DNA of 44,435 nt from Chloroflexota bacterium (GTDB lineage Bacteria; Chloroflexota; Anaerolineae; Aggregatilineales; Phototrophicaceae): contig JAPPEU010000074.1 in the NCBI GenBank assembly GCA_028875245.1, forward strand, positions 1 through 44,435, in the 5' to 3' direction. Both the position numbers and the translations under genes were made by a program. Shown piece by piece: positions 24,528-32,191 of the stretch. The notes under the pieces are model-generated. The model made no database searches. It had not been told where the DNA came from and saw nothing but the letters and a program-made list of their open reading frames with translations. The first letter of the stretch is position 1. The number at the start of each line of letters is the position of its first letter.

Positions 24528-25511
24528 TTAAGCAATTGCGATCTCCTCGACCAAATCACCAATAATCGCCAGCACGGTGCCTTGCTCTGGTACGGGCCAA
24601 GCGGCGCCGCCACGCGCCACGATGCCAGCTCGTGGCGCCAGGATATCTCCAAGTCGTTCCCCAGAAAACGGATGGCGGACATAGCCGATTTTCTCACCGG
24701 CTTGCACCTGAGCCCCTCGTTTGTCCTTGTCCATAAACGTAAAGCCGCGTACATCGGATGAGGTCAGGACGGTGTGCTGCCTGATGACGCTCACATTATC
24801 GACATCGGATTCGATGCTGCCATCCAGCATGCCGAGGTGACGCAAAGCGTTGCGGACTGCATTGCGCATGCGGCCGAGATTCTGATCACGATAATCGCGC
24901 AAGCCGGGACCGCCACCGATATAGACGGCGACGCTGGCCTTCCCATCGCTGGCGGCTTCGTGGGCCATCGAGCCATCGCCGCTGCGATCCAGCAAGACAT
25001 GTGGCAAGCCCAGCGAGACCGCTAAATCTCTGGACTTGTCGACAGCGCCCGCGCCATAAACACCGACAAACTCGTGGTAGCTGGAAAGGGCGCCGGTGCG
25101 TATATCCAGCAGCGCGTCCGCATTGGCGATGGTGGCATTGTAGTAGCTGTTTACAAGTTGTTCGCTAACGCTGCCGGCGGGATCGCCGCGGCCGACTTGA
25201 TTGTAGTGTTTCCCGTCCCAAGCGCTGTTGACCTGTTCGAACTCAAAGGCGGAGGTATTCATCAAGGGGGAGAGGATCAAGACGCCTTTCATCCGGGCGG
25301 GATCGAGCTCGTTCGCGACATGCGGGAGGATAAGCGCCGGCTCGATTTCCAGCCCGCTGGCGCCGGCTTGCACGACGAGAGTGGGACCTTCCTGCGCGCC
25401 GACGAGTAGATGCAGGGGGATATGGATGGGAAAGCGACCGTGCGTCAGCCCGATACTGAAGAATCCGAAAGCGCGCTCGCCTTGATTCGCTTGAATTGTG
25501 CCAATCTTCAT
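24528..25511 (-). CDS. AstE/AspA-family protein, catalytically degenerate (B2)
   Basis: A 327-residue member of the succinylglutamate desuccinylase/aspartoacylase family that has lost the active site. Where active relatives have an H-x-x-E zinc motif, it reads AGASGLE (S52 in place of His, E55 kept). The third zinc ligand His is R138 (LLDIRTG), and the catalytic Glu of the EFGGG segment is Y197 (AVYIGGG). The LFPG segment after the first motif is also changed to VGRGD. The C-terminal barrel (IGYVRHPFSG) is intact, so the protein should fold. It starts 20 bp after an intact paralogue and closely resembles the degenerate gene at 26639. A structural or regulatory partner for the intact copy is the simplest idea. 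Confidence 0.88.
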   Translation of the reverse strand: MKIGTIQANQGERAFGFFSIGLTHGRFPIHIPLHLLVGAQEGPTLVVQAGASGLEIEPALILPHVANELDPARMKGVLILSPLMNTSAFEFEQVNSAWDGKHYNQVGRGDPAGSVSEQLVNSYYNATIANADALLDIRTGALSSYHEFVGVYGAGAVDKSRDLAVSLGLPHVLLDRSGDGSMAHEAASDGKASVAVYIGGGPGLRDYRDQNLGRMRNAVRNALRHLGMLDGSIESDVDNVSVIRQHTVLTSSDVRGFTFMDKDKRGAQVQAGEKIGYVRHPFSGERLGDILAPRAGIVARGGAAWPVPEQGTVLAIIGDLVEEIAIA

Positions 25512-25531
25512 GTGACGAATCTCCAGTCTTT

Positions 25532-26569
25532 TTAATCAAAGTCTAGGTAAAGGTCCATTGTACGGCGATCTTCAACGCGGTCGACTGAACCGAGAATGCC
25601 GATGGAGGTCGCGCCGACGGTCGGCCATTCTTGCCCGCTGGGAATGACGATGCCATCGTCAGGCGTTGGCATGGCAGCCAAGAGCGCGCCAGTGTAGGGG
25701 TCGACGAGCCGTCCATAGACATCGCCCGCTTTGAGTTCATCGCGGAATTTACGATCGCGGATGAAGAGCCCGTCGACCGGTGGTTTCCAGATGACGACGC
25801 CGGCGTTGTAGACGGTGCATAGGGGGCCATCGGACTCGAATTCGCCGTCGATGATGCGCATGGCTTTCAAGATGTTCCAAATGCCGCGCTCTGCATCGCG
25901 GACGTTGTCTTCGCCATTTTTGAACCAGCCGGTGCCGCCGCCAAACTCGATGGTGATCTGCGTCGTGCCGACATTTTCCAGCGCGTCTTTGGCGTCGCTT
26001 GGCGAAAATGTGCCGGCAGGGAAGAAGGCCGCCTGATCAAGCCCATAAGCCACCACGAGCTTCCGGCGGCGCTTTTCATGTTCGGTGAGATTGTTGGGGG
26101 CATCTTCAGCGTCAAACAGGACATAGCGTTCGTAGGCGGTTCGCCCCCCGGCATGAAAGTCGATGAATACATCGGACTGGATGAAGGCTTCTTGAAAATA
26201 GACATAGGCCATCAGGTCGGAGGCGCTGCCATTCTTGTTGCCGGGAAAGAGTTGGCTGATATCTTTGTTGTCGACGCGTGACATTCGTTCGCCGAGTTCA
26301 AAGCCGGCGCGGTTGACCACCGGCACGGCGATGACATTGCCGCGCATCACGGTTGGATCCGCTTTTTCGACGAAGTTGAGCAAGGCTACGGAGCCGATGA
26401 TTTCGCCGCCATGGACAGCGCCCTGCATCAAGAGCGTCGGCCCCGGCTCTGCGCCAGCCATGAGGTGCACCGGGATGTCCAGCTTTAATCCGGAGCGCGT
26501 CGTCGTGGTCTCAAGATAACCGAAGGTCTTTTCTCCAGCCTTTGCCGAAACATTGCCTACTTGTAACAT
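25532..26569 (-). CDS. Succinylglutamate desuccinylase/aspartoacylase family enzyme, intact (A2)
   Basis: A 345-residue zinc-dependent amidohydrolase that would remove an acyl group from an N-acyl amino acid or a related amide. The full set is present: H53-G-G-E56, H139 (IDFHAGG) and catalytic E208 (TIEFGGG). It also has the family's NRAGFE and FPGN segments. The C-terminal domain shows DGLFIRDRKF and the ending VGATSIGILGSVDR. AGGAGG lies 6 nt before the ATG. Its closest relative here is the gene at 27653 (47 of the first 60 residues identical by hand count). Ectoine-pathway N-acetyl-diaminobutyrate deacetylases belong to this family, as do aspartoacylases. Confidence 0.92.
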   Translation of the reverse strand: MLQVGNVSAKAGEKTFGYLETTTTRSGLKLDIPVHLMAGAEPGPTLLMQGAVHGGEIIGSVALLNFVEKADPTVMRGNVIAVPVVNRAGFELGERMSRVDNKDISQLFPGNKNGSASDLMAYVYFQEAFIQSDVFIDFHAGGRTAYERYVLFDAEDAPNNLTEHEKRRRKLVVAYGLDQAAFFPAGTFSPSDAKDALENVGTTQITIEFGGGTGWFKNGEDNVRDAERGIWNILKAMRIIDGEFESDGPLCTVYNAGVVIWKPPVDGLFIRDRKFRDELKAGDVYGRLVDPYTGALLAAMPTPDDGIVIPSGQEWPTVGATSIGILGSVDRVEDRRTMDLYLDFD

Positions 26570-26638
26570 GCATTACCTCCTCTAGCGCTCGGCTGACCTA
26601 AGAGGCGCTCCCATTTTCTGCTTGCGCGCAAGTCTAGA

Positions 26639-27622
26639 TTATCCAATCTCGATCTCTTCCACCAGATCGCCGATGATGGCGAGGATTTCGTCTTCGGGCG
26701 GGACGGGCCAGGAAGCGCCGCTATCGACGACGACGCCCGCGCGCGGCGCCCTGATCTGCTCGATCGTCTCGCCGGAGAAGGGATGGCGGACGTAGCCAAG
26801 TACATCGCCGGCATCGACCTGCTGGCCGCGCAGGGTCTTGTCCATGAAGGTGAAGCCGCGCTCGCCCCTTGGACTTATCAGCGTGTGCTCCCGGATGACC
26901 GCGACCGAATCGACATCGGATTCGGGGCCGCCTGCGAGCATGCCCAAGTGACGCATGGCGTTGAGTACGGCATTGCGCATCATGCCCAGATCTTGATCGC
27001 GATAATCGCGCAGGCCGGGTCCGCCGCCGATGAAGGCGACCGCGACCGCTTTGCCAGCGCGCGCCGCTTCCCGCGCCATCGAGTTGTATCGGTCTTGACC
27101 GAGCACAACCTGCGGCAGCCCCAGCGCAACCGCCAGCGCTTTCGAGCTTTCGACATCGCCCTCGTCATGGACGCCGGCGAAATGATGGTAGCTCCATTGC
27201 GAGCCGGTGCGGATATCGAGCAGGGCGTCGGCATTGGCGATGGCCGCCTCATAGTAAGCCTGCACGAGTTGCTCGCTGACGCTGCCGTTGGCGTCGCCGC
27301 GGCCGAGGCGATTGAGGTGCTTGTCATCGTAGACGCTGTTGACCCGGGCGAATTCGAAGCCGGAGGTGTTCATCAGCGGGACCATGATCAGCGCGCCTTT
27401 GACAGCGGCCGGATCAAGCTCGTTGACGACATGCGGCAGGATCAGCGACGGTTCGATTTCGAGCCCGCTGGCGCCGGCTTGCACAACGAGGGTGGGGCCG
27501 TCAGCGGCGCCGTTGACGATGTGCAGCGGGATATGGACGGGGAAACGCCCGTGAGTTTCGCCGGTTTTGAAGAAGCCGTAAGCTTTTTCGCCTGGATTCG
27601 CTTGAATGTTGCCTAGTTTCAT
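26639..27622 (-). CDS. AstE/AspA-family protein, catalytically degenerate (B1)
   Basis: A 327-residue sister of the protein at 24528, with the same losses: S52 for the first zinc His (AGASGLE), R138 for the third zinc ligand (LDIRTG) and F197 for the catalytic Glu (AFIGGG). E55 remains. 45 of the first 60 residues match the B2 copy by hand count. The shared start of A and B proteins (VGN or LGN, then a PGEK segment) shows an older common origin. Conservation of the whole reading frame after losing the catalytic set argues for selection on another role. AAGGAG lies about 11 nt before the ATG. It follows the intact gene at 27653 by 30 bp. Confidence 0.88.
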   Translation of the reverse strand: MKLGNIQANPGEKAYGFFKTGETHGRFPVHIPLHIVNGAADGPTLVVQAGASGLEIEPSLILPHVVNELDPAAVKGALIMVPLMNTSGFEFARVNSVYDDKHLNRLGRGDANGSVSEQLVQAYYEAAIANADALLDIRTGSQWSYHHFAGVHDEGDVESSKALAVALGLPQVVLGQDRYNSMAREAARAGKAVAVAFIGGGPGLRDYRDQDLGMMRNAVLNAMRHLGMLAGGPESDVDSVAVIREHTLISPRGERGFTFMDKTLRGQQVDAGDVLGYVRHPFSGETIEQIRAPRAGVVVDSGASWPVPPEDEILAIIGDLVEEIEIG

Positions 27623-27652
27623 TTGATTGATTTCTCCTTTGGGGTTCTTGTT

Positions 27653-28690
27653 TCAGTCAAAGCTCACATGCATGTCCATCGTGCGGCGGTCTTCGATACG
27701 GTCAATGTTGCCGAGTATGCCGATGGAGGTGGCGCCGACGGTGGGCCACTCCTGGCCGCTGGGGATGACGATGCCGTCTTTGGGCGTCGGCATTTCCGCC
27801 AGCAGTTCGCCGGTAAAGGGATCGACCAGGCGGCCGTAGACATCACCCTCTTTGAGCTCGTCCTTGAACTTGGCGTCGCGGATGAAGAGCCCGTCGACGG
27901 CCGGTTTCCAGATGACGACGCCGGCTTCGTAGACGGTGCAGAGGGGGCCGTCGGCTTCGAGCTCGCCGTCCATCATGCCCATCGCTTTCAGGATGTTCCA
28001 AATGCCGCGCTCCGCGTCGCGCACGTTGTCTTCGCCATTTTTGTGCCAGCCGGTGCCGCCGCCAAATTCCAGCGTGATCTGCAGGGTGTTGACTTCTTCG
28101 ATGGCGACTTTGGAGGCGCCGCTGCCGAAGGTGCCGGGCGGGAAGAAGGCCGCTTGATCGAGCCCGAAGGCGACCACCAGCTTGCGCCGCCGCTGCTCCA
28201 TGAGCGTGAGGTTCTTCGGGTCGTCTTCATTTGTGAACAAGACGTAGCGCTCGTAAGCGGTGCGGGCGCCGGCGTGAAAGTCGATCAGCACATCGGCCTG
28301 GGCGATGCATTCGGTGAAGTAGATATGCGCGGTCTGATCGGAAACGCTGCCGTCCTTGTTTCCAGGGAAGAGGCGGCTGATGTCTTTTTCATCGACAAGA
28401 GAGCCGCGCGTGCCCATTTCGAAGCCCGCCCGGTTGACAACCGGCACGGCGATGACGTTGCCGCGGATGGCCTTGGGGTCGGCCTTGGCCACGAAATCGA
28501 GGATGGCGATGGAGCCGATGATCTCGGCGCCGTGGATGGCGCCTTGCAGCATGAGCGTGGGCCCGGGCTCGACGCCGGCGATGAGATGTACGGGGATGTC
28601 CAGCCGCATGCCGGAGCGGGATTGGGCCGTCTCCAGGTAGCCGAAGGTCTTTTCTCCCGGTTTGGCGGATAGATTGCCTACTTGTAACAT
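27653..28690 (-). CDS. Succinylglutamate desuccinylase/aspartoacylase family enzyme, intact (A1)
   Basis: A 345-residue intact member: H53-G-A-E56, H139 (IDFHAGA) and E208 (TLEFGGG). It is the first of the four-gene array, so transcription runs A1-B1-A2-B2. AAGGAGA precedes the ATG by 6 nt. The 5' leader region holds a small hairpin of the CGGGCGAG type (28711-28733). Substrate choice cannot be read from the sequence; N-succinyl, N-acetyl or N-formyl amino acids, or other amides, are all possible. The neighbours suggest that it works after peptide cleavage. Confidence 0.92.
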   Translation of the reverse strand: MLQVGNLSAKPGEKTFGYLETAQSRSGMRLDIPVHLIAGVEPGPTLMLQGAIHGAEIIGSIAILDFVAKADPKAIRGNVIAVPVVNRAGFEMGTRGSLVDEKDISRLFPGNKDGSVSDQTAHIYFTECIAQADVLIDFHAGARTAYERYVLFTNEDDPKNLTLMEQRRRKLVVAFGLDQAAFFPPGTFGSGASKVAIEEVNTLQITLEFGGGTGWHKNGEDNVRDAERGIWNILKAMGMMDGELEADGPLCTVYEAGVVIWKPAVDGLFIRDAKFKDELKEGDVYGRLVDPFTGELLAEMPTPKDGIVIPSGQEWPTVGATSIGILGNIDRIEDRRTMDMHVSFD

Positions 28691-28710
28691 AGAGATTCTC
28701 CTTTATTGTT

Positions 28711-28733
28711 CGGGCGAGTCACCGCCTCGCCCC
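28711..28733. repeat. Short CGGGCGAG hairpin (copy F)
   Basis: GGGCGAG (28712-28718) and CTCGCCC (28726-28732) pair around a 7-nt loop and are followed by CTACGGATT, as in copy D. It lies just upstream of the first AstE/AspA-like gene, within its probable leader. Confidence 0.5.
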
Positions 28734-28769
28734 TACGGATTCGATTTTGGACGGGCGACAAATTGTTGC

Positions 28770-28872
28770 CCCCCATCCCCCGGCCCCTTCCCGCCATCTC
28801 CGTGGCGGGCATCCCACAAGGAGGGAAGGGCAGTTAAGTCCCTCCCTCATTTTGGGGGAGGGGTTTGGGGTG
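28770..28872. repeat. G+C-rich intergenic repeat, family 2, reaching into a coding end
   Basis: CCCCATCCCCCGGCCCCTTC begins a copy of the family also seen at 18287 and, inverted, at 41068. CCCTTCCC (28785-28792) pairs with GGGAAGGG (28823-28830), and inside it CCCGCCA pairs with TGGCGGG. A second CCTCCCTC/GGGGGAGG hairpin follows at about 28841-28863 and overlaps the 3' end of the S9 peptidase gene, so the repeat supplies its stop codon. Confidence 0.65.
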
Positions 28873-30886
28873 GGGGTATGATTACCGGGCTGGTCCCCAG
28901 GTGTTTCTTGAACCAGCCGAGGATGCGGTGCTGGCGTTCGATGCGGTTGCCGGGGCGTCCGCCGCGCGAGAGGCCGTGATTTTCGCCTTCGAATATCACC
29001 AGCTCGACCGGTTTGCCGCGCCAGCGCAGGGCGGCGAACATCTGCTCGGCTTGCTCCAGGGCGCAGCGGTGATCTTCGTCGCTGTGGATGATGAGCAGGG
29101 GTGTGTTGATATTGTCGATGTAGGCGACGGGGGATTGCGCCCAGCTGCTATCCAGGTCGCGCCAGGGGTCGGTGCGGGTCTCGCCGCCGGTGCATTCGGG
29201 TCCGATATCGGAGGTGCCGAAGAAGCTGATCTGATTGACGATCGAACGCTGCGCCACAGCCGCGGCGAAGCGGTCCGTGTGGCCGACGACCCAGTTGGTC
29301 ATGAAGCCGCCGCAGCTGCCGCCGGTGACGCCCATGCGCGCGCTGTCGATGTAGGGGCGCGCCACCAGTTCATCGACGCCTAGCATGATCTCATCAAATT
29401 CAGCGCCGCCTTGATCGCCCTCGCTGGCTTTGGTCCAGGCTTGGCCGTAACCGGCCGTGGTGCCGCGCTGGTTAAAATAGGCGACCGTGTAACCGGCGTT
29501 GGCATAAACTTGAAACTCGTGATTGAAGTCCCAGCCGAACATCGAGCAATGCACGTACTGAATGTGCGGGTAGGCTTTTCCTTCTTCATAATTGAGCGGC
29601 TTGATGAGCCAGGCGTGGACTTTGACGCCATCGACGCCGTCGTACCAGTAGCTTTCGGGCGGCGAGAGCTCATGATCCCGCAGCCAGGGATTGAGGTTGG
29701 TCAGTTGGCGCGAGTCGCCGTCCTTCCAGATGTAGAGCTCGCCGGGATTGGCGGGGTTTGATTGACCATAAGCGGCGACGCTCCCGCCCGCCGGGCTGTA
29801 TTCGAAGGTGATGCTGTCGCCGCTGATGAGGCGCTCGTATTCGCCGGCGATATTGATGCGGAAGAGATTGGCCGCGCCCTGCTCGGTGAGCAGGAAGTAA
29901 ATCCACTCATCGCCGACCGCCCATTTCATGGTGACGTTGGACAGGCTCACGCGCTGATCGGCGACGGAATAATTGCCCACTTCTTCATCGATATCGGCGC
30001 CAAGTTTCCAGGCTTTGCGGGCGGCGACATCGGCCAGATGCGGCTGCCAGAAGTTGCGGCGATTGACCGGCGGCGGCTTGTTATGGCCGGCGAAGGCGAT
30101 GTATTTGTCGTCCGCGCCCCAGGCCGGGCTCGCGGCGGTGCCCTGCCAATCGGGGATGAGCAGCTCGGGCTGGCCCGTGGGATAATCACAAGTCAGGATT
30201 TGGCCATAACCGAGCGCCGTATTCTGCTCGCGGGCCATGCCGATGAAGGCGAGGCGGGCGCCGTTGTTGCTCCAGTTGGGTTCATCGTAATCGCATTCGC
30301 TGTGCGTGACCTGGGCGAAATCGCCGGTTTCGAGCTCCAGCACCCAGATTTGCTTGAATTTGTCATGCACCCAGCCGACGCCGTCTTGTTTGTAGCGCAG
30401 GCGGCGGATGACTTTGATGGTGGGTTGGGGGATGCCGGGGGCGGGCCCGCGGTCCTCGGCGGCGCGCATGGGCGTCCAGCGAACGCCAACAAGTTTCGAG
30501 CCGTCGGCCGACCAGTCGAGGCCGCTCATGGGCATGCCGTCGGTTGCATAAACGGCTTCGAAATCGTCATCGACTTCGATAACGCGGACGGAATCGCCAT
30601 CGGCGTCGCTGTGTGAATAAGCCAGGCGGCTGCTGTCACGGCCCCAGGCGATGGACGAGACTTGACAGTCGCCATCGGTCAAGCGGCTGGCGCTGCCGCT
30701 GCGCAGATCGTGCAAGTAGAGATGGGTGACATAGCCGTTGGCGGGTCCGTGGGGCCGGCGGATGGTGTAGGCGATCTGTGAAGCGTCGGGGGCGATGGCG
30801 ATTTCGGCGAGCCAACTGAATTTCATCAGGTCTTCGGGGATGAGCCCGCGGCGGCGGTTGACCGGTGTGCTGGGCAAATTGTCCAT
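28847..30886 (-). CDS. S9 family prolyl oligopeptidase / acylaminoacyl peptidase
   Basis: A 679-residue serine peptidase with an N-terminal beta-propeller (about 30-410, with WD-like segments such as SIAWGRDSSRLAYSHSDADG) and a C-terminal alpha/beta-hydrolase domain. The catalytic triad is S524 (GGSCGGF), D605 (HSDEDHRC) and H637 (EGENHGL). Such enzymes cut short peptides, some releasing N-acylated amino acids from peptide ends, which would suit the N-deacylase-like genes downstream. No signal peptide is seen. The last residues (SPVIIPPPQTPPPK) are unusual and are encoded by a repeat. AAGGA lies 8 nt before the ATG. Confidence 0.93.
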   Translation of the reverse strand: MDNLPSTPVNRRRGLIPEDLMKFSWLAEIAIAPDASQIAYTIRRPHGPANGYVTHLYLHDLRSGSASRLTDGDCQVSSIAWGRDSSRLAYSHSDADGDSVRVIEVDDDFEAVYATDGMPMSGLDWSADGSKLVGVRWTPMRAAEDRGPAPGIPQPTIKVIRRLRYKQDGVGWVHDKFKQIWVLELETGDFAQVTHSECDYDEPNWSNNGARLAFIGMAREQNTALGYGQILTCDYPTGQPELLIPDWQGTAASPAWGADDKYIAFAGHNKPPPVNRRNFWQPHLADVAARKAWKLGADIDEEVGNYSVADQRVSLSNVTMKWAVGDEWIYFLLTEQGAANLFRINIAGEYERLISGDSITFEYSPAGGSVAAYGQSNPANPGELYIWKDGDSRQLTNLNPWLRDHELSPPESYWYDGVDGVKVHAWLIKPLNYEEGKAYPHIQYVHCSMFGWDFNHEFQVYANAGYTVAYFNQRGTTAGYGQAWTKASEGDQGGAEFDEIMLGVDELVARPYIDSARMGVTGGSCGGFMTNWVVGHTDRFAAAVAQRSIVNQISFFGTSDIGPECTGGETRTDPWRDLDSSWAQSPVAYIDNINTPLLIIHSDEDHRCALEQAEQMFAALRWRGKPVELVIFEGENHGLSRGGRPGNRIERQHRILGWFKKHLGTSPVIIPPPQTPPPK

Positions 30887-30987
30887 ATTCTTAGTCCTTT
30901 AGCAGATATTCCGCATATTTTAACCGCAGCCCCTCGCAAGTCACAACTCGGCTCGCGCAACAGAATGTATTCGCGACAAATGGATTC

Positions 30988-31064
30988 TGTAGGGGCGTTT
31001 CGCTGGAACGCCCTTCAAATGCTATTCCAGGCGTCAGAGGGCGTCTCAGCGAGAAGCCCCTACA
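30988..31064. repeat. Dispersed repeat, copy C, with terminal inverted repeats
   Basis: TGTAGGGGCGTTTCGCTG (30988-31005) is mirrored by CAGCGAGAAGCCCCTACA (31047-31064), pairing at 16 of 18 positions. To its left, 30915-30960 matches the flanks of copies A and B (CCTCGC then GTCACAACTCGGCTCGCGCA). The 227-bp gap holds nothing else I can name. Confidence 0.65.
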
Positions 31065-31113
31065 AGCCCCTCTGCTCCTCTGTGGTGAATCCATATAATC
31101 ATCAATTCGCATT

Positions 31114-32181
31114 TCATAGGGTAAAGTCGACGCCGATTTCGGCGGCCAGCGCGCGCAATTGATCGACAGTTTCGCGCGCGACCGGGATGCCGCTGCCTTG
31201 ACGTTCGCTCATGCGGCGGAATTCGACTTCGCCCGGCAGCATGACGGGGCGCTCGGGGTCAATCGGCTCAGCGCCTTTGACTTGCCCGACCAGCTCCTCA
31301 AGCCGGCGGTCGAAGTCAGCGGCGGTCATGAGGGCGGCCGGGTCGATAGCGATCATCATGTGGCCGACATCAAAGTTTGTATCGTCCTGGAAGACATCCA
31401 GCCCGAAGAGGGCGCCGGTCATCACGCCGGCCAGCACATCGGTGAAGAGGCTCAGCCCGTAACCTTTGTATTCCCCGATGGGCAAGAGCGGGCCGGTCAT
31501 GGCGGCGGCGGGGTCGGTGGTGGCCTGGCCGGCGGGCGTCAGGGCCCAGTTGGCGGGCATGGGCCGGTTCTCGCGTTCGTACCAGCGCATCATGCCCTTG
31601 CCGGACATGGTCAGCGCCATATCGAGCACGATGGCCTGGTCGCTGCTGCGCGGGATGGCGATGCCCCAGGGGTTGGTGCCGAGCACGACTTGCGCTGAGC
31701 CCCAGGGCGCCATTTCGGCGGCGGCGTTGGTGCAGGCCCAGCCGATGAGTCCCTGTTTGGCGGCGGTGAGGGCGTGGTAACCGGCGATGCCGAAGTGATT
31801 GCTGTGGCGCACGCCGACCATAGCGATGCCGGCCGTCCTGGCTTTGTCGATGGCGCGGGTCATGGCGCGCTGGGCGGCGACATAACCGAAGCCTTTGGCG
31901 GCGTCCAGCAAGGCGTAGGCGGGCGCGTCAACCAGCCAGGCCATCGGCGCGTCGGGCCGGATGCCGCCGTTTTTGACGCGGCGGGTATAGCGGAAGAGCT
32001 TCTCCAGGCCTTGCCCTTGGCCCGGGTGCCACCATTGGGAAGCTGTCATCAAGCCATCGCTGATGATCGCGGCTTCATCGGCCGTCGCGCCGAGCCCGCG
32101 CATGAAGGCGACGCTGAAGTCGCTCAAAGTCTTGGGCGAATAGTGATTGACCAGCGATGCGTCTTGTACTTCGTATGCCAT
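31114..32181 (-). CDS. Ldh family (malate/L-lactate/ureidoglycolate-type) dehydrogenase
   Basis: A 355-residue NAD(P)-dependent oxidoreductase of the Ldh_2 family. This group includes sulfolactate, ureidoglycolate and 2,3-diketogulonate enzymes and the delta1-piperideine-2-carboxylate/pyrroline-2-carboxylate reductases. The family motif VRHSNHFGIAGYH carries H129. LGTNPWGIAIP and GYKGYGLSLFTDVLAG-type segments follow (MGEYKGYGL region at about 232-240). The usual N-terminal sHG motif is replaced by PGQGQGLEK. The ATG at 32181 is chosen because it lies 10 bp after the stop of the SDR gene, and an AAGG sits 8 nt before it. A role in reducing a cyclic imine from D-amino acid breakdown would suit the context but is not shown. 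Confidence 0.88.
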   Translation of the reverse strand: MAYEVQDASLVNHYSPKTLSDFSVAFMRGLGATADEAAIISDGLMTASQWWHPGQGQGLEKLFRYTRRVKNGGIRPDAPMAWLVDAPAYALLDAAKGFGYVAAQRAMTRAIDKARTAGIAMVGVRHSNHFGIAGYHALTAAKQGLIGWACTNAAAEMAPWGSAQVVLGTNPWGIAIPRSSDQAIVLDMALTMSGKGMMRWYERENRPMPANWALTPAGQATTDPAAAMTGPLLPIGEYKGYGLSLFTDVLAGVMTGALFGLDVFQDDTNFDVGHMMIAIDPAALMTAADFDRRLEELVGQVKGAEPIDPERPVMLPGEVEFRRMSERQGSGIPVARETVDQLRALAAEIGVDFTL

Positions 32182-32191
32182 AGGAGCGACC

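Noticed and set aside
26783..28672. Long plus-strand frames opposite the AstE/AspA array
   Set aside because: They are shadows that repeat in parallel because the genes beneath are paralogues; no ribosome-binding site or family motif is present.
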